Positions 9,774-21,162 of a stretch of DNA of 64,000 bases are shown one piece after another (the stretch's first letter is position 1; every line of letters starts with the position of its first letter). This DNA comes from Stenocarpella maydis (Eukaryota > Ascomycota > Sordariomycetes > Diaporthales > Diaporthaceae). Position numbers and translations under genes: made by a program. The DNA is taken from assembly GCA_002270565.1 (NCBI GenBank), contig NQMI01000056.1, forward strand, positions 6,168 to 70,167, written 5' to 3'. The notes under the pieces were generated by a model. The model was not told the origin of the DNA. It searched no databases and worked only from the letters and a program-made list of their open reading frames with translations.

Positions 9774-12361
9774 ATATCAGCACCGGCAGGCAGGTCAAGC
9801 CCACCAATCCTGACAGGCAGCCGTGGGCCATGGCTGGCTGTTGTGCATTCCAATACGTAGTACACTATTACCGATGGCTGCTGCGTGGCCCCGTGGCCCC
9901 GTGACCTGGAGCCGCTCTTGCTGCTGTGGTTCGTCTGAGCAAAGGCGGTTGGTTCTGCGGCACACAACCTTGTCGGCCATGTGGGCTGGGACAGTGTATC
10001 ACACGTGTATGTACAATCTACAATGCACAGAGCTGAGCCGGCCGACAAAGGCATTGGGCGTCAAGCCGGCAGGGCGGCAGGGCGGGTTGGGGCCGCATTG
10101 ACGTGCGACCAGGGTAAGGGTATCTATCCCAGGGTACAAGGGTTATCAAGGATGGGAAGCAGTGTCCAGTGGACACTACCCACTGTCATGGTCGTCGTCG
10201 TCGGTCCGTGCAGGTGCCATCTGGCAGCCTCTGCCTGCCCTTCTCAACAATTTCAGTCCCCACCAGACAGGCCCTCGAGGCGGGGCCGGCGGGGCAGGCA
10301 TCAGCCAAGCTTTTCTCGCCCAGCCTCAACTCCTTGAAGCCCACCTGTCAGAGGCCCGACCTACGCGACGGGGCCCCGTCTGCGTCGCACTCGCACTCAC
10401 CCACTCCGCGCTCACCACTGATATAAACTCGCGGGGCGCCACCCATCACCGTCGCATTCTTCACCCGCTGCTCATGAACTATCGCTTACACTACTCCGTA
10501 CACTACACTACTCCCATGACGCGAGCCCAATGCGAAGGCTCGCCGCGTCAGCCGCGACTCCCAAGCTTGGCCCGTCCCCCTCGTGCGCTGCACGGACAGG
10601 CCAGGGTCGAAATTGGGATGAACACCCGTGCAACCAACCTTAGAAGGCGGCTAGACAAGGCCACCGCCAGGAACAGACATGTTCCTGAACTACCGAGTAG
10701 AAGAAGCCTCGAGCCGCCAAGGGCACAACGGCCTGTCTGTGCTGTGCATCCACGTATCTCGCAGCTCACTGTCGAGCTGGCCCACTCACACGGCATAACA
10801 ATCCGCCAGGGGTTTTCCTGCAGCATGCCGTCAACCGACCTGAACTAGTGGTTCCATCACACTCCCGCCTGGTGCTGCTGACATGTCCAAGCATCGGCGT
10901 CTCCCCGATTGGGAAGGACAGCAGACCGAGTCCACCCCCTTCCGCCGTCACGGCGCGTGAGACCTTCGCCTCCAGACTCCCGCGGCCGCCCGGGAATGCG
11001 CTTCATGCCCCGCTCCGTCCGTTCCGTGTTGCCCCGGGCGAACATCCCCATCTGCACTACGCATTGCCATCCCTTTGGGGACCACGAGAGCACCGTGCTA
11101 TATTTAGTTATGGCCCGTAGAAACCAAGCCATTTCATCTTGGTAGGTGTTCTGCCTGCCAATACGTACCAGTTGCTGCTGACTTGGTGTGATAATTGTGC
11201 GTTGTAGGTGGTATCCCGGCAGGTTTGCGGTGCTCGAGTCCGAGTTCAATTACTCTCCAGTGAACCCTGTCCGCGGAGGCACGCGACAGTGTCACAATAC
11301 CGAGCGCCCTCGTTTCCTCCCTCGCTTGCCCACGCCCTTTCCCTGGTGGCCCCGAGATCTAGCACTGCGTAGGGCGGAGCAATGCCTTTTTTGGCACTGC
11401 CACTGCGACCTTGTTCCTGGATCATCCAAGGAGGTGAGTCCGGCCCGCCCTCTTTCAGGCCATGATTCCGAACGGGCGGCTCGACGCAGACAACCCCATC
11501 TCTTTACCCCGGTCCATACGTATCTGCCATTATCGCAACAACCAGACTTATCATCTCCAATACACCTTAGCCTCAAGACTATCTATCCTCCAGTCGCCAG
11601 GGGACTTGACGGGCTCGCTCACCTCTCTAGGGCGTCATCGTTGCATTTTGCCATTGCGCTGCCGCCATCCGCAGACCACACTGCCCTCGAGAAATGTGTG
11701 TCTCTCATGGTACTTTTACCTTACACCTCAACCGTCAATGATTCATGCAGGATGCTCCTGCAGCCGAGTAATATCCAGCTCGGCACGGGTCATATGCGTA
11801 CGGGCCCAAGCGGGCAGGATGGAATGCACAAGTGACATATGAGTGGGACACACCGCTCGAATAATCAGGCAACACACGCACGCGCAAAACCCTCCGCCCC
11901 TCTCGGGTGCCCGCCATGAGCAGGCGACAGGAGCACTAGGTTATGGCACACCTGACCTGCCGTCACCTTGGGGTTTTCCTTTTCCGTTAAGCCTCCGTCC
12001 ACCCAGATCGTGTATTCATCTCGACTAGGCTCGTTCGAAATTCCGATGGGCCCCAAGCCCCTTGGCCTCCCAGTGTATTGGACCACATCGAGCTTAGGTC
12101 CACTTGTCTCCTGTCCAGGACCATATGTTCAGGACCCATAGTAGGTATCCCCGAGCGCACATGCCTGTCCTCAGATCCCGACATCACTGTATCCGGTAAA
12201 TACCTAGTAAGTGTAAATGCCTATAAATGCCTTCTCGGCCGAATTGCAGTGCCAGCAACCGGGCGATGTCTTCCTCGTGTCTCCCCACGCCGTGTCGTTC
12301 CCTCAGGCTTGAGCAACGGTAGGTTGGGACGAACAGTCATCTCTTCTTTGCTGCAAGCGTG

Positions 12362-15314
12362 ATGGCACCCATCAACGTCTCCTTGTCCTCTGGGCTCGTA
12401 GTGACCAGCCTTCTCACCGGGCTGTCACAGGGCGCCAGCATCCCCAAGCGCGCCCCGGTCCCAGCGCCTTATGTTGCGGCCCCATACTATCCCGCTCCTT
12501 ACACGGGTTGGATTCCGAGCTGGAGCGATAGTGTCCGGAAGGCCAAGGCCTTGGTCGACACTATGACTCTGGCTGAGAAGGCCAACATCACCGCTGGCAC
12601 CGGCATTTATATGGGTAAGACATCCTCATGACATGCCCTCCTTTCCCTATTCAGGTTGCTGACTCTCCACAGAGTAAGTGTGATGGGTACTCGAGCTCCT
12701 GAAACCATGAGCTGACTGTATAGTGTCTGTGTTGGAATGACGGGAAGCGCTCCTCGAGTAGGATTTCCGCAGCTTTGTCTTCAGGACTCGGCCCTGGGTG
12801 TCCGTAGCACAGACCACGTGACGGCATTCCCTGCCGGCATAACTACTGGTGGGACTTGGGACAAGGACCTGATGTACCAGCGTGGTGTGGCTCTTGGCGA
12901 GGAGTTCCGCGGCAAAGGCGCCAATGTCTATCTCGGCCCTACCGTTGGTCCCCTCGGCCGCAAACCCCGCGACGGGCGCAGCTGGGAGGGTTTTGGGGCC
13001 GACCCTGTATTGCAGGCCATTGGTGCAAAGTATACGATCAAGGGGTAAGGTTTCACCGGCTCAGTCTTTCCTGACAGGTACAAAAGAGAGTGACTGCTGA
13101 TGCTGACTGTGACTGTTACAGCGTTCAAGAACAGGGTGTCATGGCGACCGTCAAGCATCTCGTCGGGAACGAGCAGGAGATGTGGCGCATGACCAACATT
13201 TTCCAGCCTGCCTACAGTGCTAACATTGGTCAGTGCTGTTGGGTCCTCAGTGAGGCATATCCCCAAACTGACTTGTGCCCTCTATAGACGACCGAACCAT
13301 GCACGAGCTGTACCTCTGGCCGTTTGCTGAGGCCATCAGAGCAGGCGCAGCATCGGTCATGGGTGCCTACAATGATGTCAATGGATCAGCTTGCACTCAG
13401 AACAGCTACTTGATCAACAACCTGCTGAAGGATGAACTTGGATTTCAGGGCTTCCTGATGTCGGACTGGTTGGCCCAGATATCGGGGGTCCCCGCAGCCC
13501 TCGCAGGATTGGACATGGCGATGCCCGGTGACACTATGATCCCTCTTCTTGGCACGTCGTATTGGATGTACGAGATGAGCAGGGCTGTACTGAACGGTTC
13601 CATGCCTGTCGACAGGCTGGATGACGCAGCTACGAGAATCGTCGCGGCCTGGTACCACCTGGGACAGGACTCTGGCTATCCGGAGCCAAACTTCAGCTCT
13701 TACTCGTCTGATGCGACTGGGGCCCTGCACCCCGGCGCACTCTTCAGCCCGTCCGGTGTCATCAACCAGTTCGTTGACGTGCGGGCAAACCATGCCACCA
13801 TTGCTCGGCAGGTTGCCCAGGACGCAATCGCCTTGCTCAAGAACGACGACGACCTCCTGCCGCTTTCGAAGAGTACGAGACTGTCGCTCTTCGGTACCGA
13901 TCAGGCTGTCAACCCCGATGGTCCCAACGCCTGTGCTGACCGCGGCTGTAACAAGGGGACGCTAGGGATGGGTTGGGGCAGCGGCATTGCCAACTACCAG
14001 ACATTCGACGACCCGCTGACTGCCATTCGAGCCAACGCTGCGAATGTGACTTCGTACAATACCGACTCTTTCCCTGGGAATGTCCCGACACCGGGTCCAA
14101 ACGATGTTGCCATCGTGTTCATCACGTCCGACGCCGGCGAGAACTCGATTACCGTGGAGGGTAATGCTGGGGACCGAAGCCAGGATGGCCTGAAGGCGTG
14201 GCACACCGGCGACGAGTTGGTACAGGCTGCTGCGGCCAAATTCAGCAATGTTGTCGTTGTCGTCCACACTGTTGGCCCCATTGTCATGGAGCCATGGGTC
14301 GAGCTGGACTCTGTCAAGGCTGTCCTAGTCGCCCACCTGCCTGGCCAGGAGGCCGGGGAGTCGCTGACAAACGTCTTGTTCGGGGATGTCTCGCCCAGCG
14401 GCCATCTGCCATACACCATTCCGAAGGCGGAGGATGACTACCCGGCGAGTGTGAGCCTGACGGGATTCGCACCCGGCCAGATCCAGGATACCTACAGCGA
14501 GGGGCTGTAAGTTGGAAGCACCTGCTCTCTCGAGGACTGATTGCTAATTCCGCGCAGGTTCATCGACTACAGGTATCTGAACTCTGTAGGCACAAAGCCG
14601 CGTTTCGCCTTCGGCCACGGGCTCTCGTACACAAACTTCACGTTCACAAATGCAACCCTCACCAAGGTGACCCAGCTCACCAGCACACCACCCGCGCGAC
14701 CTGCCAAGCCCGGACTGCCTGACTTCAACACCACGATCCCTGTCGCATCCGAGGCGTACGAGCCTGCGGGCTTCTCAAAGGTCTGGCGATACCTCTACCC
14801 CTGGCTGTCCCAGTCCGACGCCAACTCCGCAGCCGCCACAGGGGCCGCGGTGGCGAGCGGCGGAAATAACGGCTACCCCTACCCGGAGGGCTACTCGACC
14901 ACGCAGAAGCCGGGCCCCCCCTCGGGCGGCGGCCTCGGTGGCAATGACGCCCTCTGGGACACGGCGTACACGCTCAGTGTTACAGTGACCAACACGGGGG
15001 CGCGCAACTTCTCGGGCCGCGCCGTCGCCCAGCTGTACGTGCAGCTCCCCGAGGGCACGGGGTACGAGTCGCCCGTGGTGCAGCTCAGGGACTTTGAGAA
15101 GACGGGCGAGATCACCCCCGGCGCCAGCGAGGTCGTCCAGCTCACGCTCACGCGCAAGGACGTGAGCGTCTGGGATGTCGTGTCGCAGAACTGGGTGGTC
15201 CCTGCCGTCGACGGGGCGTACAAGTTCTGGGTCGGCGGGTCGAGCGACGCGCTGTATCTGGCTTGTGATGCCAGCACGCTGCAGTGTGAGGACGGGTTGA
15301 CGGCTCCGGTCTGA
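12362..15314 (+). CDS. Secreted GH3 beta-glucosidase
   Basis: Exons 12362..12614, (see below), 12724..13044, 13122..13228, 13288..14506 and 14558..15314, about 885 aa. The start follows the leader [18 protein letters not shown] and a signal-peptide end near GLSQGAS. GH3 landmarks appear in order: QDSALGVR, the KHLVGNEQE motif, the nucleophile Asp in [11 protein letters not shown], the five-stranded domain with [10 protein letters not shown] (acid/base Glu region), and a C-terminal FnIII-like domain after [10 protein letters not shown]. It should cleave terminal beta-glucose from cello-oligosaccharides outside the cell. The first junction is odd: donor 12615 (GTAAGA) to acceptor 12723 leaves the frame one base short. 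A one-base exon (A at 12673, between CACAG and GTAAGTG) would restore it; the alternative is an indel or assembly error. All other junctions close cleanly. Confidence 0.93.
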
Positions 15315-15981
15315 ACGGCCCGCATCTCAATCTTTGCAATGTTCAATGTTTATTTCATGTAATAGGTTTCTTTGGCGATTTTGCCACTTGCTGTATGGAC
15401 ATCACATCGCAGTCAGGACTTGGCCCCAGGTTAGATTATATCAGTATGATGAATATGAGCCACTTGTGTATGACACCCGGAATGAAGTATTGCAACACGC
15501 AGGCACCGACTTTTTCCCTTTGTTGACTCTATCAAGACTTTGTTCGCAATCCAAACCACCTGTAGTCCTACAGTCACCATCCACCCATACCGAGCGAGTC
15601 TGATGCAATGGGCGATGGGGATGGTATTGTGACAAGGTACGTACACGGGGCAGAGTCGTCTCCGCTCCCAACAGATCGCCGTCTATGCCTCCAAGATGCA
15701 TATTGAGCTCCTAGCATGCTCGCTGAGCCCACCAGGGAGCCCTCGCGGGCTCGGGAGAGCCGCAGTAATATCTCAGCCGCCCAGACGATACTCGCGCGCA
15801 CAATAAGCACGCCCACACACAGACCCCGCGTGTCGTAGTGCCCACTGAAGGTCCAACAGGGCGTATATGCCACCATCGTGATATGCCACCATGCCAGCAG
15901 CCCGACCCTCGGGGCGGCGCAGCTTTTGCCGCTCAGCCATGACGCCAGCCTCTCCCCTACCGCCCCCCCCGGGGGCCTCGA
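15315..15981. other. Convergent intergenic region, no gene
   Basis: About 670 bases between the 3' ends of the beta-glucosidase and the bL34m gene. No open frame with protein-like features is seen; it should hold both 3' UTRs. Confidence 0.6.
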
Positions 15982-16489
15982 TCAGGCGCTCAGCATCTTC
16001 CTCCCCTTACTCTTCCTCCTCTGCAGCATCTTGCGGCCCGTCTTGGTGCGCACCCGGCTCAGGAACCCGTGCCTGCGCATGCGGATCAGCCGCGACGGCC
16101 GGTTCATGTTCATGTGCCGCCGGGGCCCGCACCGGACCTGGGAGGCCACGCCGGCGAGCGCCGGGTGCAACGTCACCGCCGTCCTGGGGACCACGTCCGC
16201 TACAGCTGCTGCGTCTGCCGCCGCCGCCGTGGGTGTGAAGGCGCTGGGCATGTTGAGGAGCCCCGCGGCTGGTCTCCGCGCGAAGATGCTAGGTGGTGCG
16301 GCGGTGGCTGGGCGCAGGGTTGGGAGGGACGAGAAGGGCCTGGTGGGAGTTTGCGTGGTTCATCAGCCAGAGGTTCCACGCCGGGTATAGGGCAACAGGG
16401 TGTCAAGCGAACCTCGTCATGGCAAGTTGTGGCCGTGCGGCATCGCGGACGGCTGCGCGGAGCGCCGACTGGGCAAAGAGGCGCGACAT
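15982..16489 (-). CDS. Mitochondrial large-subunit ribosomal protein bL34m
   Basis: Two exons, complement(join(15982..16339, 16413..16489)), give 144 aa. The C-terminal 40 residues are the bL34 family core: NRPSRLIRMRRHGFLSRV followed by RTKTGRKMLQRRKSKGRKML, ending SA-stop. The start MSRLFAQSALRAAVRDAAR and the long Arg/Ala/Ser-rich, acid-poor N-terminus form a typical mitochondrial presequence. The start was chosen because exon 1 (25 codons plus 2 bases) joins exon 2 in phase through a 73-base GT-AG intron; within exon 2 alone the frame is closed upstream by two TGA codons. It should act in the mitoribosome near the peptide exit region. The Ste24 gene lies upstream on the same strand. Confidence 0.9.
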
Positions 16490-16853
16490 TATCGCATGTC
16501 CTCCAATGGAAAGGTACTTCGGGGAACTGCTGATTGGGGTGGTGGATGTCCTCAGAAGACGCTGCCCAGGCTCGTCCTCGGGGCTTTTGGAAGGTTGTCA
16601 ATTGCCCACAGCACTTGGAGATCTTGACTGGTGGTAATGCTCCGGCCCAAGGATTGTTTGGGGTAGATTCTACCTGGGGTTAGGTGCCACCCCTAACCCT
16701 TCCATAGCATAACCCTATTGCCGGGCGAACAGGCCACTTTTAGAGAAGGGTCACTATTGCTTTCGCCGAAGAAGCCATATTCATTCGAGACAGTTTATCT
16801 ATTGGCTAATCTGTGTTCTTGACCTCAATACTGTACATCCTAAACCCGGCCTC

Positions 16854-18351
16854 TCACAGCTCATCTCTTCCAGTGGTCTTCGCAACACCGTTCTTCTCGT
16901 CCGCAGATGCGACCTTGGTAGTGGGCTGCCAATCGAGCGCCTTCAGCCTCTCGGACAGTATAGGGTGCGAGAAGTGGTAGCTGGCAAACATCGGGTCGGC
17001 GTCCATGGTGCTGAGGTTCTGGATCTGGAGCTTGATGAGGGACTTGGCGAGGTCGGCAGAGTATCCGAGGTTGCACGCGAAAGCGTCAGCCTGGAACTCG
17101 TACCGGCGGCTCAGAATGTTCATGCCCAGCTTGATGAATACATCCATGGGGGCAAGAACATCAGAGAAGAGGATGAAGCCAATAATGATAGGCCTCACAG
17201 CATTGAATCCGAAGTCGGCATATAGTGACTGGTTGTTGATGAACACGGAGAACAGCGAGAATATGTATAAGAAGTGGAACTAGTGCTGTCAGCCTGTGTT
17301 CTGGCTCAAAAAAAAAAAAAAAAAAGGCACTTCAGATCTTACCTGAGAAATCCCGAAAAGCTTAGTGGTGTGGCCCAGGCTCCAGTGGCCCAGCTCGTGC
17401 GCGAGAACAGCAACAACCTCCTGGGTTTCGCTCTTCTCGATCAGGGTATCATAGATGACAATATGCTTTTTCCAGGGCATTCCAAAGAAATACGCGTTGC
17501 TGTGGGCGCTCCGCTTACTGCCGTCGATCACGTAGAGCTCGTTGAGGGGGAACTTGAGCTTGGCAGCAAGGGCCTCGACTCCGGTCTTGAGCTTCCCGGG
17601 CTCCAGGGGGGTGAGCTTGTTGAAGAGGGGCATGATGACAATGGGCCAGATGGTGATCATGACAACCTGCAGACCCGCGCCAAACATCCACAGGTAATAG
17701 AAGAACTGGTCACCCGTCTTCTGGATGATGGCGAGGAAAGCAGCCAGGATGGGAGGCGCCAGGACAAAGGTCAGGCCCAGAGACTTGACTAGATCGGAGA
17801 CAAACAGCTGGGGGGTCTGCTTGTTGAATCCAAACTTCTCTTCCAGGACAAATGTATTGTAGACCGAGGCGGGCAGGGACAGCAGCTGGTGGACAATGGT
17901 GAAGGCCAAGACGAATGCGATCGAGTGCGAGATTTCACCGGAGAAACGAGCGGGGGCAAATCGAAGGAGGTCGCCGGTCCATGACCAGATCTTGGGCAGG
18001 ACATCAAAGTGGATGAAGGCGATGTTCGTGACCTGGCCCCAGATGCCGTTGAAGAATTGGAACTTGGCTTTCGCGCGCCCGTATGCTTGACTCTTGTCGT
18101 ACGTCTCCTGCGAGATCTCCTGTTCCAGAACCTTTGGAGGCTTTGTCTTCTTCAAGACCTGGTACTGACGAAGGGAGAGGAAACCCTCGAATAGATATTG
18201 CGCAACCGAGAAGCCGATGATCAGCTTCTTCCAGGGGAAGAGGGGCCTGTCCAGAAACCTGGCGAGGCGCTGGGTAACAGTACGTTAGCATGCTGCAAGT
18301 GCAGTGCCGTTGCGGCGGGCAGAGGGGGGGGCCTACCTGTAAGAAATCCAT
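16854..18351 (-). CDS. ste24: CAAX prenyl protease Ste24 (M48 zinc metalloprotease)
   Basis: Three exons, complement(join(16854..17279, 17343..18269, 18337..18351)), 455 aa, close to yeast Ste24 length. Exon 1 encodes only MDFLQ, and the joint to RLARFLDRPLFPWKK is in phase. Several hydrophobic membrane spans are visible. The zinc site is HELGH in AVLAHELGHWSLGHTTK, with the third ligand Glu in SRRYEFQADAFA. The enzyme sits in ER/inner nuclear membrane and cuts the AAX tripeptide from farnesylated proteins such as a-type mating pheromone. It ends KTTGRDEL without an obvious KKXX signal. The last intron (63 bases) has a 17-T polypyrimidine run on the coding strand (17309-17325). Confidence 0.95.
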
Positions 18352-18846
18352 TGCGAATCACTTTGCGCAGTTGTCGCAAGGTTGGGAGGATGGAAAAGAG
18401 TTGAAATCACACACGCATCGCAGAAACAATGGGGCTGTCGGATGGCTTCGCGTCTATGTGGAAGAAAGAGAGGATGAGAGAGTGACGCAGGGTTGCGACA
18501 GAATAGAAGTAGACTACGATTGTTTGCCCAGAAGGGCTGCGAGGACAAGGTGTTCCTCGGGTCATCCGCTTTGTAAGTGCTCCCGTGTTTTAGCCTTGGC
18601 AAGGGACCCCAGGTGCCCCGTGCGACTCGGGCCTGTTTCACTGGGCCGCTGCGGATGCCACAAAAATGTACTTGGGTACACACCTAGGTATGCAGTAGAC
18701 TACCTCTGCTGCAGTGCATGCAGCCGGTCTGCAGCAGAGGCTCCTCCAGCCCTGTGGTTTGAGCACCAAGTCGGCCGAGGTAGATAGACATATGCCATGT
18801 GGGCGGTTGACCTTAATTTATAGAATAGCCATCCATTATTAATTTA
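18352..18846. other. ste24 promoter / F-box gene 3' flank
   Basis: About 495 bases between the ste24 start and the F-box-like gene stop, both on the minus strand. It holds a CCTAGG motif at 18683-18688 and an AT-rich segment (18815-18855) just past the F-box gene stop. No gene is seen. Confidence 0.5.
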
Positions 18847-20424
18847 TTAATTACCACCTTCACCTTCATGCTGAACAGACTCCGCCGTGCCTCCTAGATC
18901 GTGCTCATCATCGTCGTCGCCATATTCATCAGAATAATCCGAACCAGAGCCATCCCAGGCCGATGCGCTGCCCTCGCTGTCACCGTCCCTGCCCGGCGGT
19001 AGCAGCCCGGCCTGGCGCAGCTCGCGGTCCATCTTTTCCTTGATCCGGCGCATATCCTCCTTGTCCTCGGCTTGGGTCTTTCTGACGTGGCACCTGACAT
19101 ATTGGTCAAAGTGCTTTTGCACAACATCGCCTGTGAGCGGGAGCTCATCAGGGTAGTCCTCGCCCCCCTTCCGACAGTAAAGATTGACAGATGCCCTCAT
19201 GTCATTCTCCGATATCTCGGGTATGCTCAAGCTCCAGCACTCCTCTAGGCTCGGCCCGTCCTCTGCACGCCCTATGAGATTGCCACAGATGCAGGCGTCA
19301 TCCAGTTGTAGGGTGGCACGGATGTCTGGCAGCAGTTTCTCCCACGAGGTTTCGCCCAGGTCGAAGTCCTGCAGGCACAGGAATCGAAGCGTGTCTTTGT
19401 GCAGGTGCAGGAATGCCATCAGCGAGTGTCTGTCGCCCTCGATGCCTCCAAGCTCGAGCTGAGTCAGACGCGGCCAGTGGTGACTCGGGCTCGTAATGTT
19501 TCTCAATATCGCAGGCTTATACGACTTCTCCATGTCACCCAGGATGGCCACGCGGAGGAACTCTAATTTTCTCATGCGGGCCAGCACATCCCTCACCACG
19601 CCACGCTCCATAAATTGCCGACAACGCTCGGTCTGTCCATCCACATCGCGCATGTAGTCATCCAGGCCCAAGGAAAGCTCAAGCTCGACGTGAGCCGCAT
19701 CGAGCGCCGGCCGGAACAAGCGCTCCAACTCTGCAGGGCGTTTGTCAAAGAAGACCCAGTCAAGTGTGCCTGCGCGGAGGCTCTCGACCTGGATATTGCT
19801 GTAGGCTAAGGCCTCGAGCAAGACTTCAAGGTGCCTGACACCCTCTGGGCCTAGCCACCCGCTGGGTAGTGCCACTGGCGTCCTCCTGAATGGCGACGGC
19901 TTGTCATTTGCAAAGCCCTCATAAAAAATTTTAGCCGACGACATTGTCGCTTGCCTCAAGCCCGTAAACTTGGCGAGCACGTCTTTTAGACACGCCAGGT
20001 CGGTCATATCGGCTTTGATCTGATCTTGCACGGCAACCATTTGCTCGTACTTTTCATAATGATGCCGTAAAGCCAAGTCGTCAAGGGCTTTGACGCACGG
20101 GTTCGGATTTTGTGAATATGGCGGCGCCTGCAACATGATCCTGTCCTTATGGTGTTTCTTGAACTTGTTGAATGAGATAACAGGACTTTGATACTCTCTC
20201 GCAAAGTACGTGACGGACTTGACGTTGGCGGCCAGGACCCTGTTGCTTGTCATGCCTCTGAGGCGCGCAAAATCGCCTTGGTGCATGTGGAACGTGACCT
20301 CTGGAAGGACGTGTGCCCCTGCCACGTCTGCAAAGAACCTGCTGACCAGCCGGGGCTGGGTCGCGTCTTGGATGCTGAGATAGCTGGCAACGATGTGCCA
20401 GAGCTCTGGCGACAGGGAGCCCAT
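18847..20424 (-). CDS. F-box-like protein of unknown target
   Basis: An intronless frame of 525 aa. The N-terminus (LSPELWHIVASYLSIQDATQPRLVSRFFADVA, described here in two parts: LSPELWHIVASYLSIQD then ATQPRLVSRFF) has the pattern of an F-box: Leu-Pro-like opening, hydrophobic helix and an LRLVSR-type second helix. The middle part has scattered leucine-rich-like segments (LTQLELGGIEG, TLRFLCLQDFDLG), as in fungal F-box proteins. The C-terminus is charged and strongly acidic (SDYSDEYGDDDDEHD). By analogy it would recruit substrates to an SCF ubiquitin ligase; the substrate cannot be told from sequence. Confidence 0.8.
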   Translation of the reverse strand: MGSLSPELWHIVASYLSIQDATQPRLVSRFFADVAGAHVLPEVTFHMHQGDFARLRGMTSNRVLAANVKSVTYFAREYQSPVISFNKFKKHHKDRIMLQAPPYSQNPNPCVKALDDLALRHHYEKYEQMVAVQDQIKADMTDLACLKDVLAKFTGLRQATMSSAKIFYEGFANDKPSPFRRTPVALPSGWLGPEGVRHLEVLLEALAYSNIQVESLRAGTLDWVFFDKRPAELERLFRPALDAAHVELELSLGLDDYMRDVDGQTERCRQFMERGVVRDVLARMRKLEFLRVAILGDMEKSYKPAILRNITSPSHHWPRLTQLELGGIEGDRHSLMAFLHLHKDTLRFLCLQDFDLGETSWEKLLPDIRATLQLDDACICGNLIGRAEDGPSLEECWSLSIPEISENDMRASVNLYCRKGGEDYPDELPLTGDVVQKHFDQYVRCHVRKTQAEDKEDMRRIKEKMDRELRQAGLLPPGRDGDSEGSASAWDGSGSDYSDEYGDDDDEHDLGGTAESVQHEGEGGN

Positions 20425-21162
20425 CCTGATGGGGTTGGCACGCAGCTTAGCTGTTTCGGAGCAGAGGGACCGCGTTCAGACGTCTAGGAAATTGAGGAAG
20501 AATGCATGCATGCAAGCCAGACGGGGCATGGGCGGCACTGCATAAACCAGAAGACCATGGCAAGTTGTTAGATGAGCATGAAGTCGTGGCGATCTGCGTG
20601 GCTCGTGCCGAGGCTGTGGAGGTGAGGGCTACGAACCTAGCCAGGTACTCTTTGGGAAGGGCACCGGTTCTATTTACACAGCTGCCGATCCTCTCCGCTG
20701 ACCACACTTGCTAAAAGTCAATTTTTTCCCTTTTCAGCTTCTATATCAAGACATTAGGGGTGGACTATGATATCATGGAATTTGATACGTCTTTATGCGT
20801 GGGTGCGCGCTGAACTGCAACCGTCCACAAATCCAAACAGGGGCACAACCCCGGCAATGACTGGCAAGGTTCACCACGGTGTCACTCAGGTCTTACCAGC
20901 CGGGGCCCTTCAAGCTACCTGGGGCTTCCCGAGAGACCCAGGACCATGATCTGGAGCGAAAACCCAATGACAATCATATGGGCAAAAGATTTTGGCAGCC
21001 CAAATAGCGGATTGGCCCGAACGAAAAGCAGGTGGTCGAGATCTCTCCCTCTTCGCCCTGCGAACCAGCCTGTTGGACGCAAAGCTGGCATACAAGACTG
21101 AAAAGAGCGTGCTCCACTGATCCCGTCCCGTCATGTTTGCTTCTCTGGGCGCCACGGTGTGA
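20425..21162. other. Intergenic, no supported gene
   Basis: About 740 bases upstream of the F-box gene and downstream of the small membrane-protein gene. Small open frames overlap on both strands and none has protein-like features. Confidence 0.5.

Larger units (their letters stand above)
9034..12361. other. Long intergenic region between lipase and beta-glucosidase
   Basis: These 3.3 kb are GC-normal but hold no convincing gene. The open frames (for example the 228-codon one at 10162-10848 and the 215-codon one at 11188-11835) are proline/arginine-rich, lack domains and overlap others on both strands. The region contains a CCAG microsatellite (9737-9773), the palindrome ACCTGCCTAGGCAGGT (9691-9706) and a TACTCCGTA motif (10492-10500). 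It is probably the shared upstream region of two inducible secreted-enzyme genes. Confidence 0.55.

Noticed and set aside
10162..10848. 228-codon plus-strand frame in the lipase/beta-glucosidase interval
   Set aside because: Low-complexity Arg/Pro/Ser composition, no domain, no splice context, and overlaps several equally open frames.
11188..11835. 215-codon plus-strand frame upstream of the beta-glucosidase
   Set aside because: No conserved motif; overlaps other frames; more likely promoter or leader sequence.
15878..16390. 170-codon plus-strand frame over the bL34m gene
   Set aside because: Antisense shadow; the minus strand carries the bL34 signature and a presequence.
18004..18351. 115-codon frame starting MDFLQVGPP
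   Set aside because: The start is right (ste24 exon 1) but the frame then reads into the intron; splicing after MDFLQ gives the real protein.
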